Source of the DNA: Pseudooceanicola aestuarii
GTDB taxonomy: Bacteria; Pseudomonadota; Alphaproteobacteria; Rhodobacterales; Rhodobacteraceae
Direction of reading: 5' to 3'
DNA: 64,000 bases
NCBI RefSeq assembly: GCF_010614805.1
Contig: NZ_JAAFZC010000001.1
Location: forward strand, 2,582,001 to 2,646,000
Shown: piece by piece, positions 44,731 to 54,222 of the stretch
Layout: the number at the start of each line of letters is the position of its first letter
Position numbering within the stretch: the stretch's first letter is position 1
Notes under the pieces: generated by a model
The model's input: only the letters and a program-made list of their open reading frames with translations
Told to the model about the DNA's origin: nothing
Databases searched by the model: none
Program-made: the position numbers and the translations under genes

Positions 44731-47042
44731 TCTGCGGCCTCCCTGGGGGTGGATCGGGCGATGTCGGGGTCCGTGGCTTCGGTCCGGGTGCTGGCGCCGC
44801 TGGCCGACGGGTCAGAGGTTCCGGCCGGGGTCGGCGGGGCCATATGGGGGAAGTGCCGGGCCAGCTGTTCGGGGGTGAAATCATCCACCGCCACGACGCG
44901 GTCGATGGCGGCCTCGACCTCCGCGATGCGGTCATGTTCCACCTGCGACAGGACACCGGCTTCAAGCGCCTCTTGCGGGGATTTCTTCAACTGGCGCAGG
45001 CGTTTGTAAAGCGGTGCCTCACGGGTGACGAGGGCAAAGGCCCGTTCCAGATCGCCCAGCCCGGTTTCCGGGGCGCCGGGGTGCAGGCGGCCCGTGATCC
45101 GGTCCCGCGCGGGAGAGGGTTCCAGCATCAGCCGGGCGCATTGCTCTGTCAGCGCGTCGGAGGGGCCGCGCGAGCCGTGGCGTGGCAGAATCGCCGGGCG
45201 CAGCAGCCAGCCGGGCCAGCGGGCGGGGAAATTGGCGATCACCGCATCCAGCGCGGCGGAGATCCGGGCAAACCCGGCCTCGGCGGCGTGGCGCACGATG
45301 GGCAGGTCGTCGGCGGGGCGGCCGTCATCCTCCCAGCGTTTGAGCACCGCGGAGATGATGAAGAGTTCCGACAGCACGTCGCCCAGCCGGGCCGAGATCA
45401 TCTCCTTGCGTTTCAGCGCGCCGCCCAGGGTCAGGAACGCGATATCGGCGGTGATGGCAAAGGCGGCGGACCAGCGTGACAACCGCCGATAGAGCGGCCT
45501 CGCAGCCCCCGCATCCGGCGCCGGCCCCCGGCCCGACCAGGCCCGGCCGGTGGCGCGGAAGAAAGTGCGGGTGGAATGGCCGACATGTTTCCAGAAATGC
45601 GCGTCGAACTTGTCGAGCGAGCTTTCGGGATCGGGATCCTGAAGGGCCATCATCTCGTCCAGCAGGTGGGGATGGGCGCGGATCGCCCCCTGGCCAAAGA
45701 TGATCAGGTTGCGGGTCACGATATTGGCGCCCTCCACCGTGATGCCGATGGGGATCGCCTTGTAATGCTGTTGCAGGTAGTTGGACGGCCCGTCGATCAC
45801 CGCCTTGCCGGAATGCACGTCCATGGCATCGTTGATGCCGTCGCGCATCCGGGTGGTGGCGTGGTATTTCAGGATCGCGGAGATCACCGCCAGTTTCTTG
45901 CCCGCGTCAAGGCCGGAACAGGCCAGCCGGCGCGCCGCATCCACGGCATAGGCATCGCTGGCGATGCGGGCCAGCGGCTCCTGCACGCCACCGAAATGGC
46001 CGATCGGCAGGCCGAATTGCTGGCGGATGCGGGCATAGGCGCCGGTCGTATGGGCGGCGGACCCCAGGGCTGCGCCCGACAGCGACGGCAGGGAGATCCC
46101 GCGCCCGGCGGCCAGCGCCGACATCAGCATCATCCAGCCGCGCCCGGCGTATTCCGGCCCGCCGATGATGTGATCCAGCGGAACGAAGACATCGTGCCCG
46201 GTGGTCGGCCCGTTCTGGAACATGGTGGAGGATGGCAGGTGCCGCCGCCCGGTTTCCACCCCGTCCAGATCGGTCGGGACAAGCGCGCAGGTGATCCCGA
46301 GGTCGGGCGTGTCGCCCAGCAGCCCGTCGGGGTCGCGCAACTTGAACGCCAGGCCCAGCACGGTGCAGACCGGGGCCAGGGTGATATAGCGTTTCGCCCA
46401 GTTCAGGCGGATGCCCAGCACCTCCTCCCCGTTCCAGGTGCCGTGGCAGATCACGCCGTCGTCGGTCATGGCCGACGCGTCGGAGCCGGCATCCTCGCTG
46501 GTCAGGCCAAAGGCGGGAAGTTCCGCCCCGGAGGCCAGTCGCGGCAGCCAGTCGTCGCGCTGCCGGTCCGTGCCGAATTGCAGGATCAGCTCCCCCGGGC
46601 CCAGCGAATTGGGCACCATCACCGTGACCGCGCCAACCACGGAATGGGAGGAGATGTAGCGCACGACCTCCGCATGCGCCCAGGCCGAGAAACCGAGGCC
46701 GCCGTATTCCTCGGGAATGATCATGCCGAAGAAGCCGTTGTCACGCAGGAAGTTCCAGGCCTCGGGGGGCAGGTCGCCGGTTTCGTGGTTGATCGCCCAG
46801 CTGTCCAGCATGTCGCAGAACTGCCGTACCGGCCCGTCGAGGAAGGCCTGTTCGGCCTCTGTCAGGCGGTTGGGCGGCGTGGCCAGCAGCGCGTCCCAAT
46901 CCGGTTGCCCCGAGAAGACCTGTGCTTCCCAGTCGGTGTCGCCGATCTCCACCGCTTCGGCTTCGGTGGCGGACAGGGTGGGCAGGGCGCCCTTGGCCCA
47001 GCGGTGGATCGGCTTGGTGATGTGATCGCGGCGAAATGACAT
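44727..47042 (-). CDS. fadE: Long-form acyl-CoA dehydrogenase (FadE type)
   Basis: About 771 residues from MSFRRDHITKPIHRWAKGAL; AGGAGGG before 47042 decides the start, although the frame is open 57 codons further. IIPEEYGGLGFSAWAHAEVV, FGLTSEDAGSDASAMTDDGV and AKRYITLAPVCTVLGLAFKL fit the FadE subfamily, which is much longer than ordinary acyl-CoA dehydrogenases because of an extra C-terminal domain. It catalyses the first step of fatty-acid beta-oxidation with FAD. First gene of fadE-fadI-fadJ-hydrolase. Confidence 0.93.
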   Translation of the reverse strand: MSFRRDHITKPIHRWAKGALPTLSATEAEAVEIGDTDWEAQVFSGQPDWDALLATPPNRLTEAEQAFLDGPVRQFCDMLDSWAINHETGDLPPEAWNFLRDNGFFGMIIPEEYGGLGFSAWAHAEVVRYISSHSVVGAVTVMVPNSLGPGELILQFGTDRQRDDWLPRLASGAELPAFGLTSEDAGSDASAMTDDGVICHGTWNGEEVLGIRLNWAKRYITLAPVCTVLGLAFKLRDPDGLLGDTPDLGITCALVPTDLDGVETGRRHLPSSTMFQNGPTTGHDVFVPLDHIIGGPEYAGRGWMMLMSALAAGRGISLPSLSGAALGSAAHTTGAYARIRQQFGLPIGHFGGVQEPLARIASDAYAVDAARRLACSGLDAGKKLAVISAILKYHATTRMRDGINDAMDVHSGKAVIDGPSNYLQQHYKAIPIGITVEGANIVTRNLIIFGQGAIRAHPHLLDEMMALQDPDPESSLDKFDAHFWKHVGHSTRTFFRATGRAWSGRGPAPDAGAARPLYRRLSRWSAAFAITADIAFLTLGGALKRKEMISARLGDVLSELFIISAVLKRWEDDGRPADDLPIVRHAAEAGFARISAALDAVIANFPARWPGWLLRPAILPRHGSRGPSDALTEQCARLMLEPSPARDRITGRLHPGAPETGLGDLERAFALVTREAPLYKRLRQLKKSPQEALEAGVLSQVEHDRIAEVEAAIDRVVAVDDFTPEQLARHFPHMAPPTPAGTSDPSASGASTRTEATDPDIARSTPREAAE

Positions 47043-47288
47043 GGCGGTCCCTCCTGCCTTGCCAACGTGGCAGGGGGGGATGTGTTCCGTGACGATTGGG
47101 GCCGGGGGGGGGTGACGCGGCGGCGGCATGGCGTCGGTGGGGTGGGGCCGGCGGCCCTGCGCGGCGCGTCGGACCGGGGTGCGTATCGGGCCGTGCAGGT
47201 CCACCCGGACCATCGGCGGGGCCGGGGAAGCCCCTGCGGGACCGCTGTGCGGGAGGCGTTTACGGTGCGAGAGCCGCCGTGCCCCTCA

Positions 47289-48440
47289 TCAGGTGCCGAC
47301 GGGCACCAGGTGGTTGTCCCAGGCGACCGGGTGGCGCGACCAGCCGTCGGTGCCGATGCCGCCGACATCGCCGGTGCCCGCGGTCAACAGGAAGCCGCGC
47401 GGCGCGGGCGCGATGCCGCAGATATCCGCATGGCGCCAGCTGTCGGCATAGCCCGTGCCGTCCAGATCGAAAACCTGCACCAGCCCGCCGCGGGGGGAGG
47501 TGATGGCGACCTGTCCGGTTGCGCTTGTGGCCGCAGTCGTGGCCCCCGTTGTGGTCCCTGCTGCGGGGCTGTCGCCCGCGACTGCCGCCGTGCCAGCCGC
47601 CGCCGTTGCCGCGACGCTGCCGGCATAGCCACGCATCGCGCGGTGCAGCGGTTCCGGCGCGGACAGCCAATGCAGCGCCGCGCCCCGCCGGTGCAGGGCC
47701 AGCAGCGGCGGCGCCTCTGCCATGTCGCCCTGCCATTGCGCCGCCACCGCGACGCGCCCGTCGGGGCAAATCGCCAGATGGCGCAGCGAATTGCGGGCAA
47801 GGGGTGTCTCCGGCGCCACCTGGTCCAGCAGCGCGCCACCGAAATCCAGATAGGCGAGGGAGGGGCGCATGGTCGGGATGTTCAGCTTGGCCCGGCCAGA
47901 GGCGGGATGAGTCTCGATCCCGCCATTGGCGACGACCAGAACCTCCTGCCCCGGCAGGCGCCGGATCTCATGCGGGCCGATGCCGTGGCTGGCAAAACCG
48001 CCCAGCCGCCGGTAGCCCCGCGCCGCGTCCCAGATCCCGATCATGCCGCGCGCGTCCTCGAAGGCGTTCTCGGTGGTGAACAGCAGCGCGCCGTCGGCGG
48101 AAAAGGCGCCGTGACCGTAGAAATGATGCCCCGGCGGTGCGGTCAGGCGGGTCAGCTCCTGCCCGCTGGCGCAATCCAGCACGATGGCGAAGGTTCCCGG
48201 CCGGCGGGCGAAGGCCACGGCCTCCGGCCGACGGGGGTGAGCGGCGGCGGCATGGCCGCGCCCCGGCAGCGGAAGGGAGAACAACAGCGCGCCATCCCCG
48301 CCCAGCCCGTAAAGCGCAAAACGCCCGTCAGCCCGCCGTGCCGCCGAAAGGTAGGCCGGGCTGCCCGCATCGGCCCAGCTGGCGCCCGGCAGGGCACCCG
48401 CAGCCAGCAGTCCGGCGAGAAAACCACGGCGCGACGGCAT
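47289..48440 (-). CDS. DUF1513 family exported protein (beta-propeller-like)
   Basis: A 383-residue protein starting MPSRRGFLAGLLAAGALPGA, a Tat-like signal (RRGF). The body has repeated blades such as HHFYGHGAFSADGALLFTTE and GFASHGIGPHEIRRLPGQEV, typical of DUF1513. Residues about 290-320 contain an Ala/Thr/Gly low-complexity insert. It is the last gene of the iron operon, 3 bp after the second imelysin. DUF1513 proteins are regularly encoded with imelysins and are thought to act in periplasmic iron handling. Confidence 0.88.
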   Translation of the reverse strand: MPSRRGFLAGLLAAGALPGASWADAGSPAYLSAARRADGRFALYGLGGDGALLFSLPLPGRGHAAAAHPRRPEAVAFARRPGTFAIVLDCASGQELTRLTAPPGHHFYGHGAFSADGALLFTTENAFEDARGMIGIWDAARGYRRLGGFASHGIGPHEIRRLPGQEVLVVANGGIETHPASGRAKLNIPTMRPSLAYLDFGGALLDQVAPETPLARNSLRHLAICPDGRVAVAAQWQGDMAEAPPLLALHRRGAALHWLSAPEPLHRAMRGYAGSVAATAAAGTAAVAGDSPAAGTTTGATTAATSATGQVAITSPRGGLVQVFDLDGTGYADSWRHADICGIAPAPRGFLLTAGTGDVGGIGTDGWSRHPVAWDNHLVPVGT

Positions 48441-48443
48441 GGC

Positions 48444-49550
48444 TCAATCCCCGTCCAGCGCGTTGAACCCCGCCGCGACCCCCAGATGCGGGCCCAGCTC
48501 CTGCGCGACGATATCGCGGATATGGCCGATGGATTGTTGCAGGATCTCCACCTTCAGGCGCCGCGAGGGGTCATCGACCCCGGCAAAGACCGGGTCTTCG
48601 GCCAGCGCCGCCGCATTCGCCTGCGCGGTGTCAAAGGCGGCGGTCAAGCTGGAGGTCACGCCGGGCTGTCCCTGCGCCAGCAGCAGCGCCAGGTCGCGGG
48701 TGGCCTGAAGCGACAGCATCACGTGGCGCAGCGACCGACCGGAGCGTCGGGCCTCCGCCCGGTTGGGGCGCGGCCGCTCAAAGGTGCCCAGCGGACGACC
48801 CAGCCGGGTGTCGGCGGTGAATTCCAGCCCCGTGGCCAGCGCCTTGAACAGCTCCTGCGCGGCCTCCTGCGCGCTGCGGTAGCGCGCGGTGGGGCCGGGG
48901 CTGCGCATCGTCTCGGCGAATTCCGCCTGCCAATCGTCGCGGATCGCGGCGCTGGTCCGGGCGATGTCGGTGGCCACGGCCCGCACCAGCGCGCAGCGGT
49001 AGGCGGCGTCGCCCGATGCGGCGATGCGATCGTCGAACAGCAGGTATTCCAGCGCGTAGAACCCGCGCCCGGCGATGGAGACATCGGCAAAGCTGTCGGC
49101 GCTGTCGATCACCGGATCCTGCGCGTCGATCAACCCCGAAAGCGCCTTGGGCGTGGCGCCCCGGCTGTCGGGCCAGAAGGCCAGCGCATAGGCGCGGTTG
49201 GCGGTCTCTGCCGGTCCGAACCGCAGGTGGCTGACCGCGATCCAGGCGTCGAAGGCGGCGCCGTAGGCGTTGCGCAGATCGGCATCCTCCGGCGTGCAAT
49301 GGCGGCCGGCTGTGTCGGCCAGCGCCCGGCTGGTGCGCGCCAGCCGGTCATAGCCGGGCAGGACGTGATCCGAAACGGCGGCGGCCACCAGCGGCGCGGC
49401 ATTGACCGTGGCAGCCGTGGCAGCCGTGGCGGCGCCGGTCGCCGTGGCCCCGGCAGGCGGTGGCACAGACCCGCCGTCGCCCGCATCCTGCGCCCAGAGC
49501 GGCGGTGCGAGGGACAGCAGGGCAAGGGTGGCAAGGGGTTTGAACATCAC
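48444..49550 (-). CDS. Imelysin family protein, second copy
   Basis: A 368-residue exported protein with a signal peptide ([20 protein letters not shown]). An Ala/Thr/Gly-rich stretch (about 28-52) is partly encoded by a 9-bp repeat. The imelysin domain follows, with GRGFYALEYLLFDD as the G-x(n)-E motif and LRNAYGAAFDAWIAVSHLRF. Imelysin-like (M75) proteins bind iron or heme rather than act as peptidases, as far as known. Overlaps the oxidoreductase stop by 4 bp. Confidence 0.88.
   Translation of the reverse strand: MMFKPLATLALLSLAPPLWAQDAGDGGSVPPPAGATATGAATAATAATVNAAPLVAAAVSDHVLPGYDRLARTSRALADTAGRHCTPEDADLRNAYGAAFDAWIAVSHLRFGPAETANRAYALAFWPDSRGATPKALSGLIDAQDPVIDSADSFADVSIAGRGFYALEYLLFDDRIAASGDAAYRCALVRAVATDIARTSAAIRDDWQAEFAETMRSPGPTARYRSAQEAAQELFKALATGLEFTADTRLGRPLGTFERPRPNRAEARRSGRSLRHVMLSLQATRDLALLLAQGQPGVTSSLTAAFDTAQANAAALAEDPVFAGVDDPSRRLKVEILQQSIGHIRDIVAQELGPHLGVAAGFNALDGD
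49406..49432. repeat. In-frame 9-bp tandem repeat in the imelysin gene
   Basis: CCGTGGCAG occurs at 49406 and 49415, followed by CCGTGGCGG at 49424. It encodes part of the Ala/Thr-rich linker behind the signal peptide. Confidence 0.75.
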
Positions 49551-51118
49551 ATCGACTCCAGGAAACGGATCAGCGCGGCGCGGTCTTCGGGGGGCATCTC
49601 AATCACGGCGTCGCGGTGGGGCTGCGCCTCCCCGCCGTGCCAGAGGATCGCCTCAAGCAGGGAGCGGGCGCGGCCATCGTGCAGGAACTGGGTGTGCCCC
49701 GAAACCCGTTCGGTCATCCCGATCCCCCACAGCGGCGCGGTGCGCCATTCGCGGCCATCGGCCAGAACCTCGGGCCGGTTGTCGGCCAGTCCCGGCCCCA
49801 TGTCGTGCAGCAGCATGTCGGTATGCGGCCAGATCAGCTGAAAGCTCTGCTCCGGCTGGTCCGCCAGCCGGTGGGTGACGAATGCGGGCTGGTGGCAGGA
49901 GGCACAGCCAGTGTCGTGGAACACCCGCTTGCCGCGCAGCACCTCCGGGTCATCCACGTCGCGCCGCGCCGGCACGCCAAGGTTGCGGGAATAGAAGGTG
50001 ACAAGGTCCAGACCCTCGGCATCGACCTCGAACACCCGGTCATCGCCGTCGCCATGGGGCGCGGCGACGCAGGTCGTCTGTTCCGGGGTGCATTCGCCGT
50101 GCCCGGCCGGAAACAGCGGCGAGGAGATGCCGATATCCCCGGCAAAGGCCGCCGCGCTTTGGTGGCGCACGGTGGGCACCCCGGCCTTCAGCCCGAAGCG
50201 GCCCAGCATCGGCGCCTCGAATTCAGGTGACCAGACAATATTGGCCTTGCCCGAGATCCCGTCGCCATCGGCATCCTCGGGATCGGCCAGCGCCAGGATA
50301 TCGGCGGCGGGGATCGCCTCCAGCAGGCCCAGGCCGATCATCTGCGGCGCCACGCGGGGCGACAGCATGGCGTCGGGATGCAACGGGCCGTAGCCCAGAT
50401 CCTCGGCGGTGTAGCTGGGCACCCGCAGGCTGGCGGTCTCCCCGCCCGACAGGGCGACGGGACGTTCGGCATAGGTGATCCCCAGCCGGTATTCGGGCGC
50501 GTGGCCGGGCAGGGCGAAATCCTGCAACTGGGCGCCGTAGACCGGATCGGGCAGGGTGGCGAGGTAGCCGGCGATCTCCGCCTGAGCGGCGGATTGCGCC
50601 GGGTCGGGGATCGACACGCGCAGGAACATGGAAATTGCGGTGTCCTGCGGCCCCTCCGGCACATGGCCGCGCCCGTCCTTCAGGTGGCAGCGCTGGCAGG
50701 AGCGGGCGTTGAACAGCGGTCCCAGCCCGTCAGAGGCCAGGGTGGAGGACGGCGCGGACACCCAGATCTTCTTGAACAATCCATTGCCGACCTTGAAATC
50801 CAGCTCCCCTTCGAAGGAGATGTTGCCCGAGGGATGGGAAAACGCATCGGCATTGGCCCGGGGCCGCACGGTGGCGGCGCCGGCCGACAGTTCCTCGAAC
50901 CGCTGCGGCGCGTCAAAGGCGCGGGGTGGCGCGGTGACGGCGGCGATGCGGGCGCGTTCGGCATCGGTGCGGGGCAGGAAGTCGAGGTGAAGGTCATTCA
51001 GGACGGTGGGCGTGGCGGGATCCGCCACCAGCGGCGCGGCAACGGCCAGGGCCGCTGCCACGCCCAGTGCCAGGCGGTTACTCCGCTTCGTCCATGGCCG
51101 CAGAATTGCGCTGCGCAT
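49547..51118 (-). CDS. Di-heme oxidoreductase (putative thiol oxidoreductase, DHOR type)
   Basis: About 523 residues; the ATG at 51118 is followed by a signal peptide ([20 protein letters not shown]) and overlaps the end of bfr by 41 bp. Two CxxCH heme motifs are visible: CQRCH near residue 140 and CASCH in [10 protein letters not shown] further on, plus [20 protein letters not shown] typical of the family. It is a periplasmic c-type cytochrome related to di-heme peroxidases. Imelysin-DHOR-imelysin-DUF1513 is a recurring iron-responsive cluster in alphaproteobacteria. Confidence 0.9.
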   Translation of the reverse strand: MRSAILRPWTKRSNRLALGVAAALAVAAPLVADPATPTVLNDLHLDFLPRTDAERARIAAVTAPPRAFDAPQRFEELSAGAATVRPRANADAFSHPSGNISFEGELDFKVGNGLFKKIWVSAPSSTLASDGLGPLFNARSCQRCHLKDGRGHVPEGPQDTAISMFLRVSIPDPAQSAAQAEIAGYLATLPDPVYGAQLQDFALPGHAPEYRLGITYAERPVALSGGETASLRVPSYTAEDLGYGPLHPDAMLSPRVAPQMIGLGLLEAIPAADILALADPEDADGDGISGKANIVWSPEFEAPMLGRFGLKAGVPTVRHQSAAAFAGDIGISSPLFPAGHGECTPEQTTCVAAPHGDGDDRVFEVDAEGLDLVTFYSRNLGVPARRDVDDPEVLRGKRVFHDTGCASCHQPAFVTHRLADQPEQSFQLIWPHTDMLLHDMGPGLADNRPEVLADGREWRTAPLWGIGMTERVSGHTQFLHDGRARSLLEAILWHGGEAQPHRDAVIEMPPEDRAALIRFLESM

Positions 51119-51563
51119 AGTTTTCCGCTCCGAGCCGATCGTGCAGGTCGATCTGTGTTTCCAGGAAGTCGATGTGACCTTCCTCATCGCCCAGCAGTTC
51201 CTCGAACAGTTTCATGGAGATGTAATCGCCCGCCTCGTGGCAATATTCGCGCGCCTCCTTGTAGAGGGCGCGGGCTTCCTGTTCGGCGGCCAGATCGCAT
51301 TCCAGCGTTTCCTTGGGCGTCTGGCCGATGCGCAGGGGGTCCAGTTTCTGAAGGTTGGGATGCCCTTCCAGAAAGATGATCCGCTCTATCAGCTTGTCGG
51401 CGTGGTGCATCTCCTCGATGCTTTCCTCGCGGCTTTTCCTGGCCATGTGCGTCAGGCCCCAGTCGTCCTGAAGCTTGAAGTGGATCCAATACTGGGAAAT
51501 CGCCGTCAACTCGCTGCGCAATGCGCGGTTGAGGTATTCAATGACTTTCGTGTCGCCTTGCAT
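51078..51563 (-). CDS. bfr: Bacterioferritin
   Basis: A 161-residue iron-storage protein. All ferroxidase ligands are in place: Glu18, Glu51, His54, Glu94, Glu127, His130. Met52, the axial heme ligand, is also present, so the heme-binding form is expected. The start [20 protein letters not shown] is typical. Its start overlaps the end of bfd by 26 bp and its end overlaps the oxidoreductase start, showing tight coupling inside the operon. Confidence 0.97.
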   Translation of the reverse strand: MQGDTKVIEYLNRALRSELTAISQYWIHFKLQDDWGLTHMARKSREESIEEMHHADKLIERIIFLEGHPNLQKLDPLRIGQTPKETLECDLAAEQEARALYKEAREYCHEAGDYISMKLFEELLGDEEGHIDFLETQIDLHDRLGAENYAQRNSAAMDEAE

Positions 51564-51804
51564 GATCGTCTTCCTCGTGTCGCCCGACCCGAAGGTTGCG
51601 CAGCTCTGCCGGCACCTCCAGATTCTCGTTCGTCCTCATAGACGCGAGGAACAGCGGCATGCAACCACCGCAATCAGGAGACTTGCCCAGAGCCCGGTAA
51701 ACCTTGCCGGGTGTGATCAGCGTATAGGGATCCGCCGCCCGCATCCAGTCGATCGCGGAATGAATATCGGTGTCCGAAATATTCGTGCAATGACAGACGA
51801 TCAC
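51538..51804 (-). CDS. bfd: Bacterioferritin-associated ferredoxin
   Basis: An 88-residue [2Fe-2S] protein starting [20 protein letters not shown]. Cys4, Cys6, Cys45 and Cys48 form the C-x-C...C-x2-C cluster motif. It donates electrons to bacterioferritin heme to release stored iron. About 25 residues longer than E. coli Bfd; the extra His/Arg/Asp-rich tail ([15 protein letters not shown]) overlaps the bfr start. Confidence 0.94.
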   Translation of the reverse strand: MIVCHCTNISDTDIHSAIDWMRAADPYTLITPGKVYRALGKSPDCGGCMPLFLASMRTNENLEVPAELRNLRVGRHEEDDHARRHESH

Positions 51805-51827
51805 GGCGGATCCCTCCCTGGACGGAG

Positions 51828-53102
51828 TTACTGGAAGACGGCCTCGGGATCATCGAGGCTGTCGGAGCCTTCGAATTCGATCCCGTCCAGGCCCAGCACG
51901 GCGACAACCCGTTCGATGCTGCGGGTCTGGTCGATCAGCCCGTCGACCGCGCCCATGACCAGCGTCTCGCCGGCCGCATTGCCGCGTTCCAGCATCTGGT
52001 CGTAGGAGAACCCGGCCTCGGCCGCCGTCTTGATCTGGCCCAATGCGCGCATGGTGGCGGCCAGTTTCGCCGTCAGCTCGGCGTCCAGATCGGCATCGCT
52101 GGCGGCGACCAGCTCCGAAAGGGAGGCGCCGGAAACGACGCTGCCGTCGGCGCGCACATATTCGCCCAGATAGACGTTCTGCACGCCCAGCCCGTCATAA
52201 TAATGGCTGTTGTGGGTGTTGTCGGAGAAGCAATCATGCTCTTCCTCGGGATCGTTCAGCATCAGGCCCAGGCGCATCCGTTCGCCCGCCTGTTCGCCGT
52301 AAGACAGCGATCCCATCCCGGTCAGCATGGCAGAGATCCCGGCGTCGGGATTGTCCAGCAGGGTCTGGCGGGCCTCGCCACCCTCGGCCCATTGGCCGGC
52401 CATCCATTCCAGATCGGAGATCAGCAGATCCGTCGCCGCCGCCAGGTAGTCGCCCCGGCGGTCGCAATTGCCGCCGGTGCAATCCGCGCCGGTGGCGAAA
52501 TCGGTCCAGGGCCGGTCGCCCGCGCCGTGGTCATGGCCGTTCAGATCCTGACCCCACAGCAGGAATTCGATGGCGTGGTAGCCGGTGGCGACATTGGCCT
52601 CCACCCCGTCGGCCTCGTGCAGCGTGCCGGACAGCAGATCGGGCGTGATCTCGGTGGCGTCGATTTCGGTGCCGGACAGGGTGAACTGCGGGTTGGCCAC
52701 CACGTTCAGCGCGGCGAACTCGTTTTCATCCGTCGGCCCGCCATAGCTGGTGTCGACGTAGTCGATCAGCCCTTCGTCCAGCGGCCAGGCGTTCACCTTG
52801 CCCTCCCAGTCATCGACGATGGCATTGCCAAAACGGAACACTTCGGTCTGCTGATAAGGCACGCGTGCGGCCAGCCATGCGGCGCGCGCGGCGTTCAGCG
52901 TCTTGTCCGACGGCTCGGCGATCAGCGTCTCGACGGCGGATTTGAGGGTCTGCGCGGTGGTCAGGCTGTCGGTATAGCCGGCCAGGGCGATATCGGCATA
53001 GGTGCCCAGAACCTCGGTTTTTTCCGGCGCGGCGGCGAAGGCGGTGCTGCCCAGGCCTGCCACAAGGGCGGCCAGGCTGATCGAAAGGCGGGTGGTCTTC
53101 AT
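51828..53102 (-). CDS. Imelysin family iron-regulated protein
   Basis: About 424 residues from MKTTRLSISLAALVAGLGST; a GTG three codons upstream (53111) is less well spaced from AAAGGA. The signal peptide ends near AFAAAPEK. The imelysin (peptidase M75-like) domain has TGYHAIEFLLWGQDL, the GxHxxE motif of the family, and NAIVDDWEGKVNAWPLDEGL. It probably sits in the periplasm or outer membrane and binds iron. 25 bp follow the upstream unknown gene; bfd follows 23 bp later. Confidence 0.93.
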   Translation of the reverse strand: MKTTRLSISLAALVAGLGSTAFAAAPEKTEVLGTYADIALAGYTDSLTTAQTLKSAVETLIAEPSDKTLNAARAAWLAARVPYQQTEVFRFGNAIVDDWEGKVNAWPLDEGLIDYVDTSYGGPTDENEFAALNVVANPQFTLSGTEIDATEITPDLLSGTLHEADGVEANVATGYHAIEFLLWGQDLNGHDHGAGDRPWTDFATGADCTGGNCDRRGDYLAAATDLLISDLEWMAGQWAEGGEARQTLLDNPDAGISAMLTGMGSLSYGEQAGERMRLGLMLNDPEEEHDCFSDNTHNSHYYDGLGVQNVYLGEYVRADGSVVSGASLSELVAASDADLDAELTAKLAATMRALGQIKTAAEAGFSYDQMLERGNAAGETLVMGAVDGLIDQTRSIERVVAVLGLDGIEFEGSDSLDDPEAVFQ

Positions 53103-53127
53103 GTGGGTCACTGTCCTTTGGCTATTG

Positions 53128-53670
53128 CTAGTGAAGCCGGGCCGGGGCGCGCCCGTCCGGCATTTCGGTGGCGAGAGACATGCGCCGAAGCGCGAGGCCG
53201 AAACTTTCGGCCAGGGAAACGAGACAGGGGGCCATGTCGGCGCGGACCAGCAGGCTGGCCATCAGCATCGCGTCCTCGCGCGCGCCGTCGGTGGCATAGG
53301 CGACGAAATTGGCGAAACAGCTTTCATCCGCTCCGACGCAGGCGCAATCGACATGGTGGCGCCACAACGGGCGACGGCCGTAGGCCAGGCACATCCGGCA
53401 CAGCTCCTCGAAGGAGGAGGTGGCGATGCGGGCGCTTTCAGGATCGAGGGAGGCGTGGAAATCCGCCTGCATCCGGGCGCCCGGCGTCGCGGGGCCGGAC
53501 GGGGCAGGGGCGGCGCGACTCCCGTCGGCGCCGGCCTGCGCGGCGGCGCCATTCAGCCCGTCGCACCACAGCCGCAGGTACAGTACGGCACCGGCCTCTA
53601 CCGGGCCCAGTTCGCGCAGGTAGCCGACCGGGGCGCCGCCGCGGTGGGGGGTGGTGGCAGATGCGGTCAT
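53128..53670 (-). CDS. Unknown Cys-rich protein in the hemP-imelysin operon
   Basis: A 180-residue protein starting MTASATTPHRGGAPVGYLRE, 10 bp after hemP. I recognise no family. The N-terminal half is Ala/Gly/Pro-rich; the C-terminal half is helical and holds five clustered Cys (FEELCRMCLAYGR, HHVDCACVG, ESCFANFV), with His residues in WRHHVDCAC, so metal or heme binding is plausible. No signal peptide or membrane segment. Placement between hemP and an imelysin gene implies a role in iron or heme use. Confidence 0.7.
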   Translation of the reverse strand: MTASATTPHRGGAPVGYLRELGPVEAGAVLYLRLWCDGLNGAAAQAGADGSRAAPAPSGPATPGARMQADFHASLDPESARIATSSFEELCRMCLAYGRRPLWRHHVDCACVGADESCFANFVAYATDGAREDAMLMASLLVRADMAPCLVSLAESFGLALRRMSLATEMPDGRAPARLH

Positions 53671-53680
53671 GCTGCGGGCC

Positions 53681-53857
53681 CTACTTGGTCAGGATCAGTT
53701 TGCCGGCGCGCGTGATGCGCAGGACATAGGTCTGGTCGCCGTGCAGGATATGGGCCAGCTGGCCGCCCTCGGTCAGATTCTGCGCGATGTGGCGCGGCGG
53801 AGCATCGGTGGCCTGGGGCTGCGGCGTGGTCTGCGGCGTGGGCTGGGGGCTGGTCAT
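53681..53857 (-). CDS. hemP: Hemin uptake protein HemP
   Basis: About 58 residues. The C-terminal half, HGDQTYVLRITRAGKLILTK, is the HemP signature. The start at 53857 has AAGGA seven bases ahead; in-frame ATGs at 53863, 53944 and 53950 would give up to 89 residues. The N-terminus is Pro/Gln/Thr-rich. HemP is a small protein needed for heme uptake or its regulation in several proteobacteria. First gene of the iron operon. Confidence 0.88.
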   Translation of the reverse strand: MTSPQPTPQTTPQPQATDAPPRHIAQNLTEGGQLAHILHGDQTYVLRITRAGKLILTK

Positions 53858-54222
53858 CGGCATGTCCTTGGTTCCTGTCGCGGGGCGGTCGCTGCTGCCG
53901 GACCCGAAGGACACGGGTGCTCCGCGATTGCCTCTGTCTCCCATATCCATGATATCGTTCCGTTTTTTACGCAGTTTCCAGGGGCAGGCCGCGTCTGTCG
54001 TGGCGCGCCCGGCAATGGTGCAAAAACTGAGTGAAACACTAGGAATTGTCAATCCGATTTTTTTACTCGGGAATAGGCGGGCCCTTCGACGGCCTGCGAC
54101 ACAAGGCGCATTCGCGCCTCGAAGCTTCACCGCGGTGTTACATCGGGCTGGTTTGTCGGGGGCCAAGACGTCCGTCCCAGCGGCGGAGCGATTCCCAATT
54201 CGAATGCTGAACAGGTTTCCTC
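53858..54222. promoter_or_regulatory. Divergent control region between hemP and the giant nuclease gene
   Basis: 365 bp without a confident gene, apart from a possible N-terminal extension of hemP up to 53950. The stretch 54020-54075 is clearly AT-rich. On the minus strand it offers a perfect -35, TTGACA (54047-54052), but no good -10. An iron-responsive site (Irr, RirA/IscR or Fur/Mur) is expected here, yet I find no clear match to those consensus motifs. Confidence 0.4.

Noticed and set aside
47067..49841. 924-codon plus-strand frame opposite the DUF1513/imelysin genes
   Set aside because: Crosses three real gene boundaries and lacks any motif.
54000..54080. Fur or Irr box upstream of hemP
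   Set aside because: The AT-rich stretch is suggestive, but I could not match it to the known Irr, Fur/Mur or iron-Rhodo-box consensus, so no specific site is claimed.
53944..54166. Extended hemP reading frame up to 54166
   Set aside because: HemP proteins are about 60 residues; the extension passes through the AT-rich control region and has weak ribosome sites.
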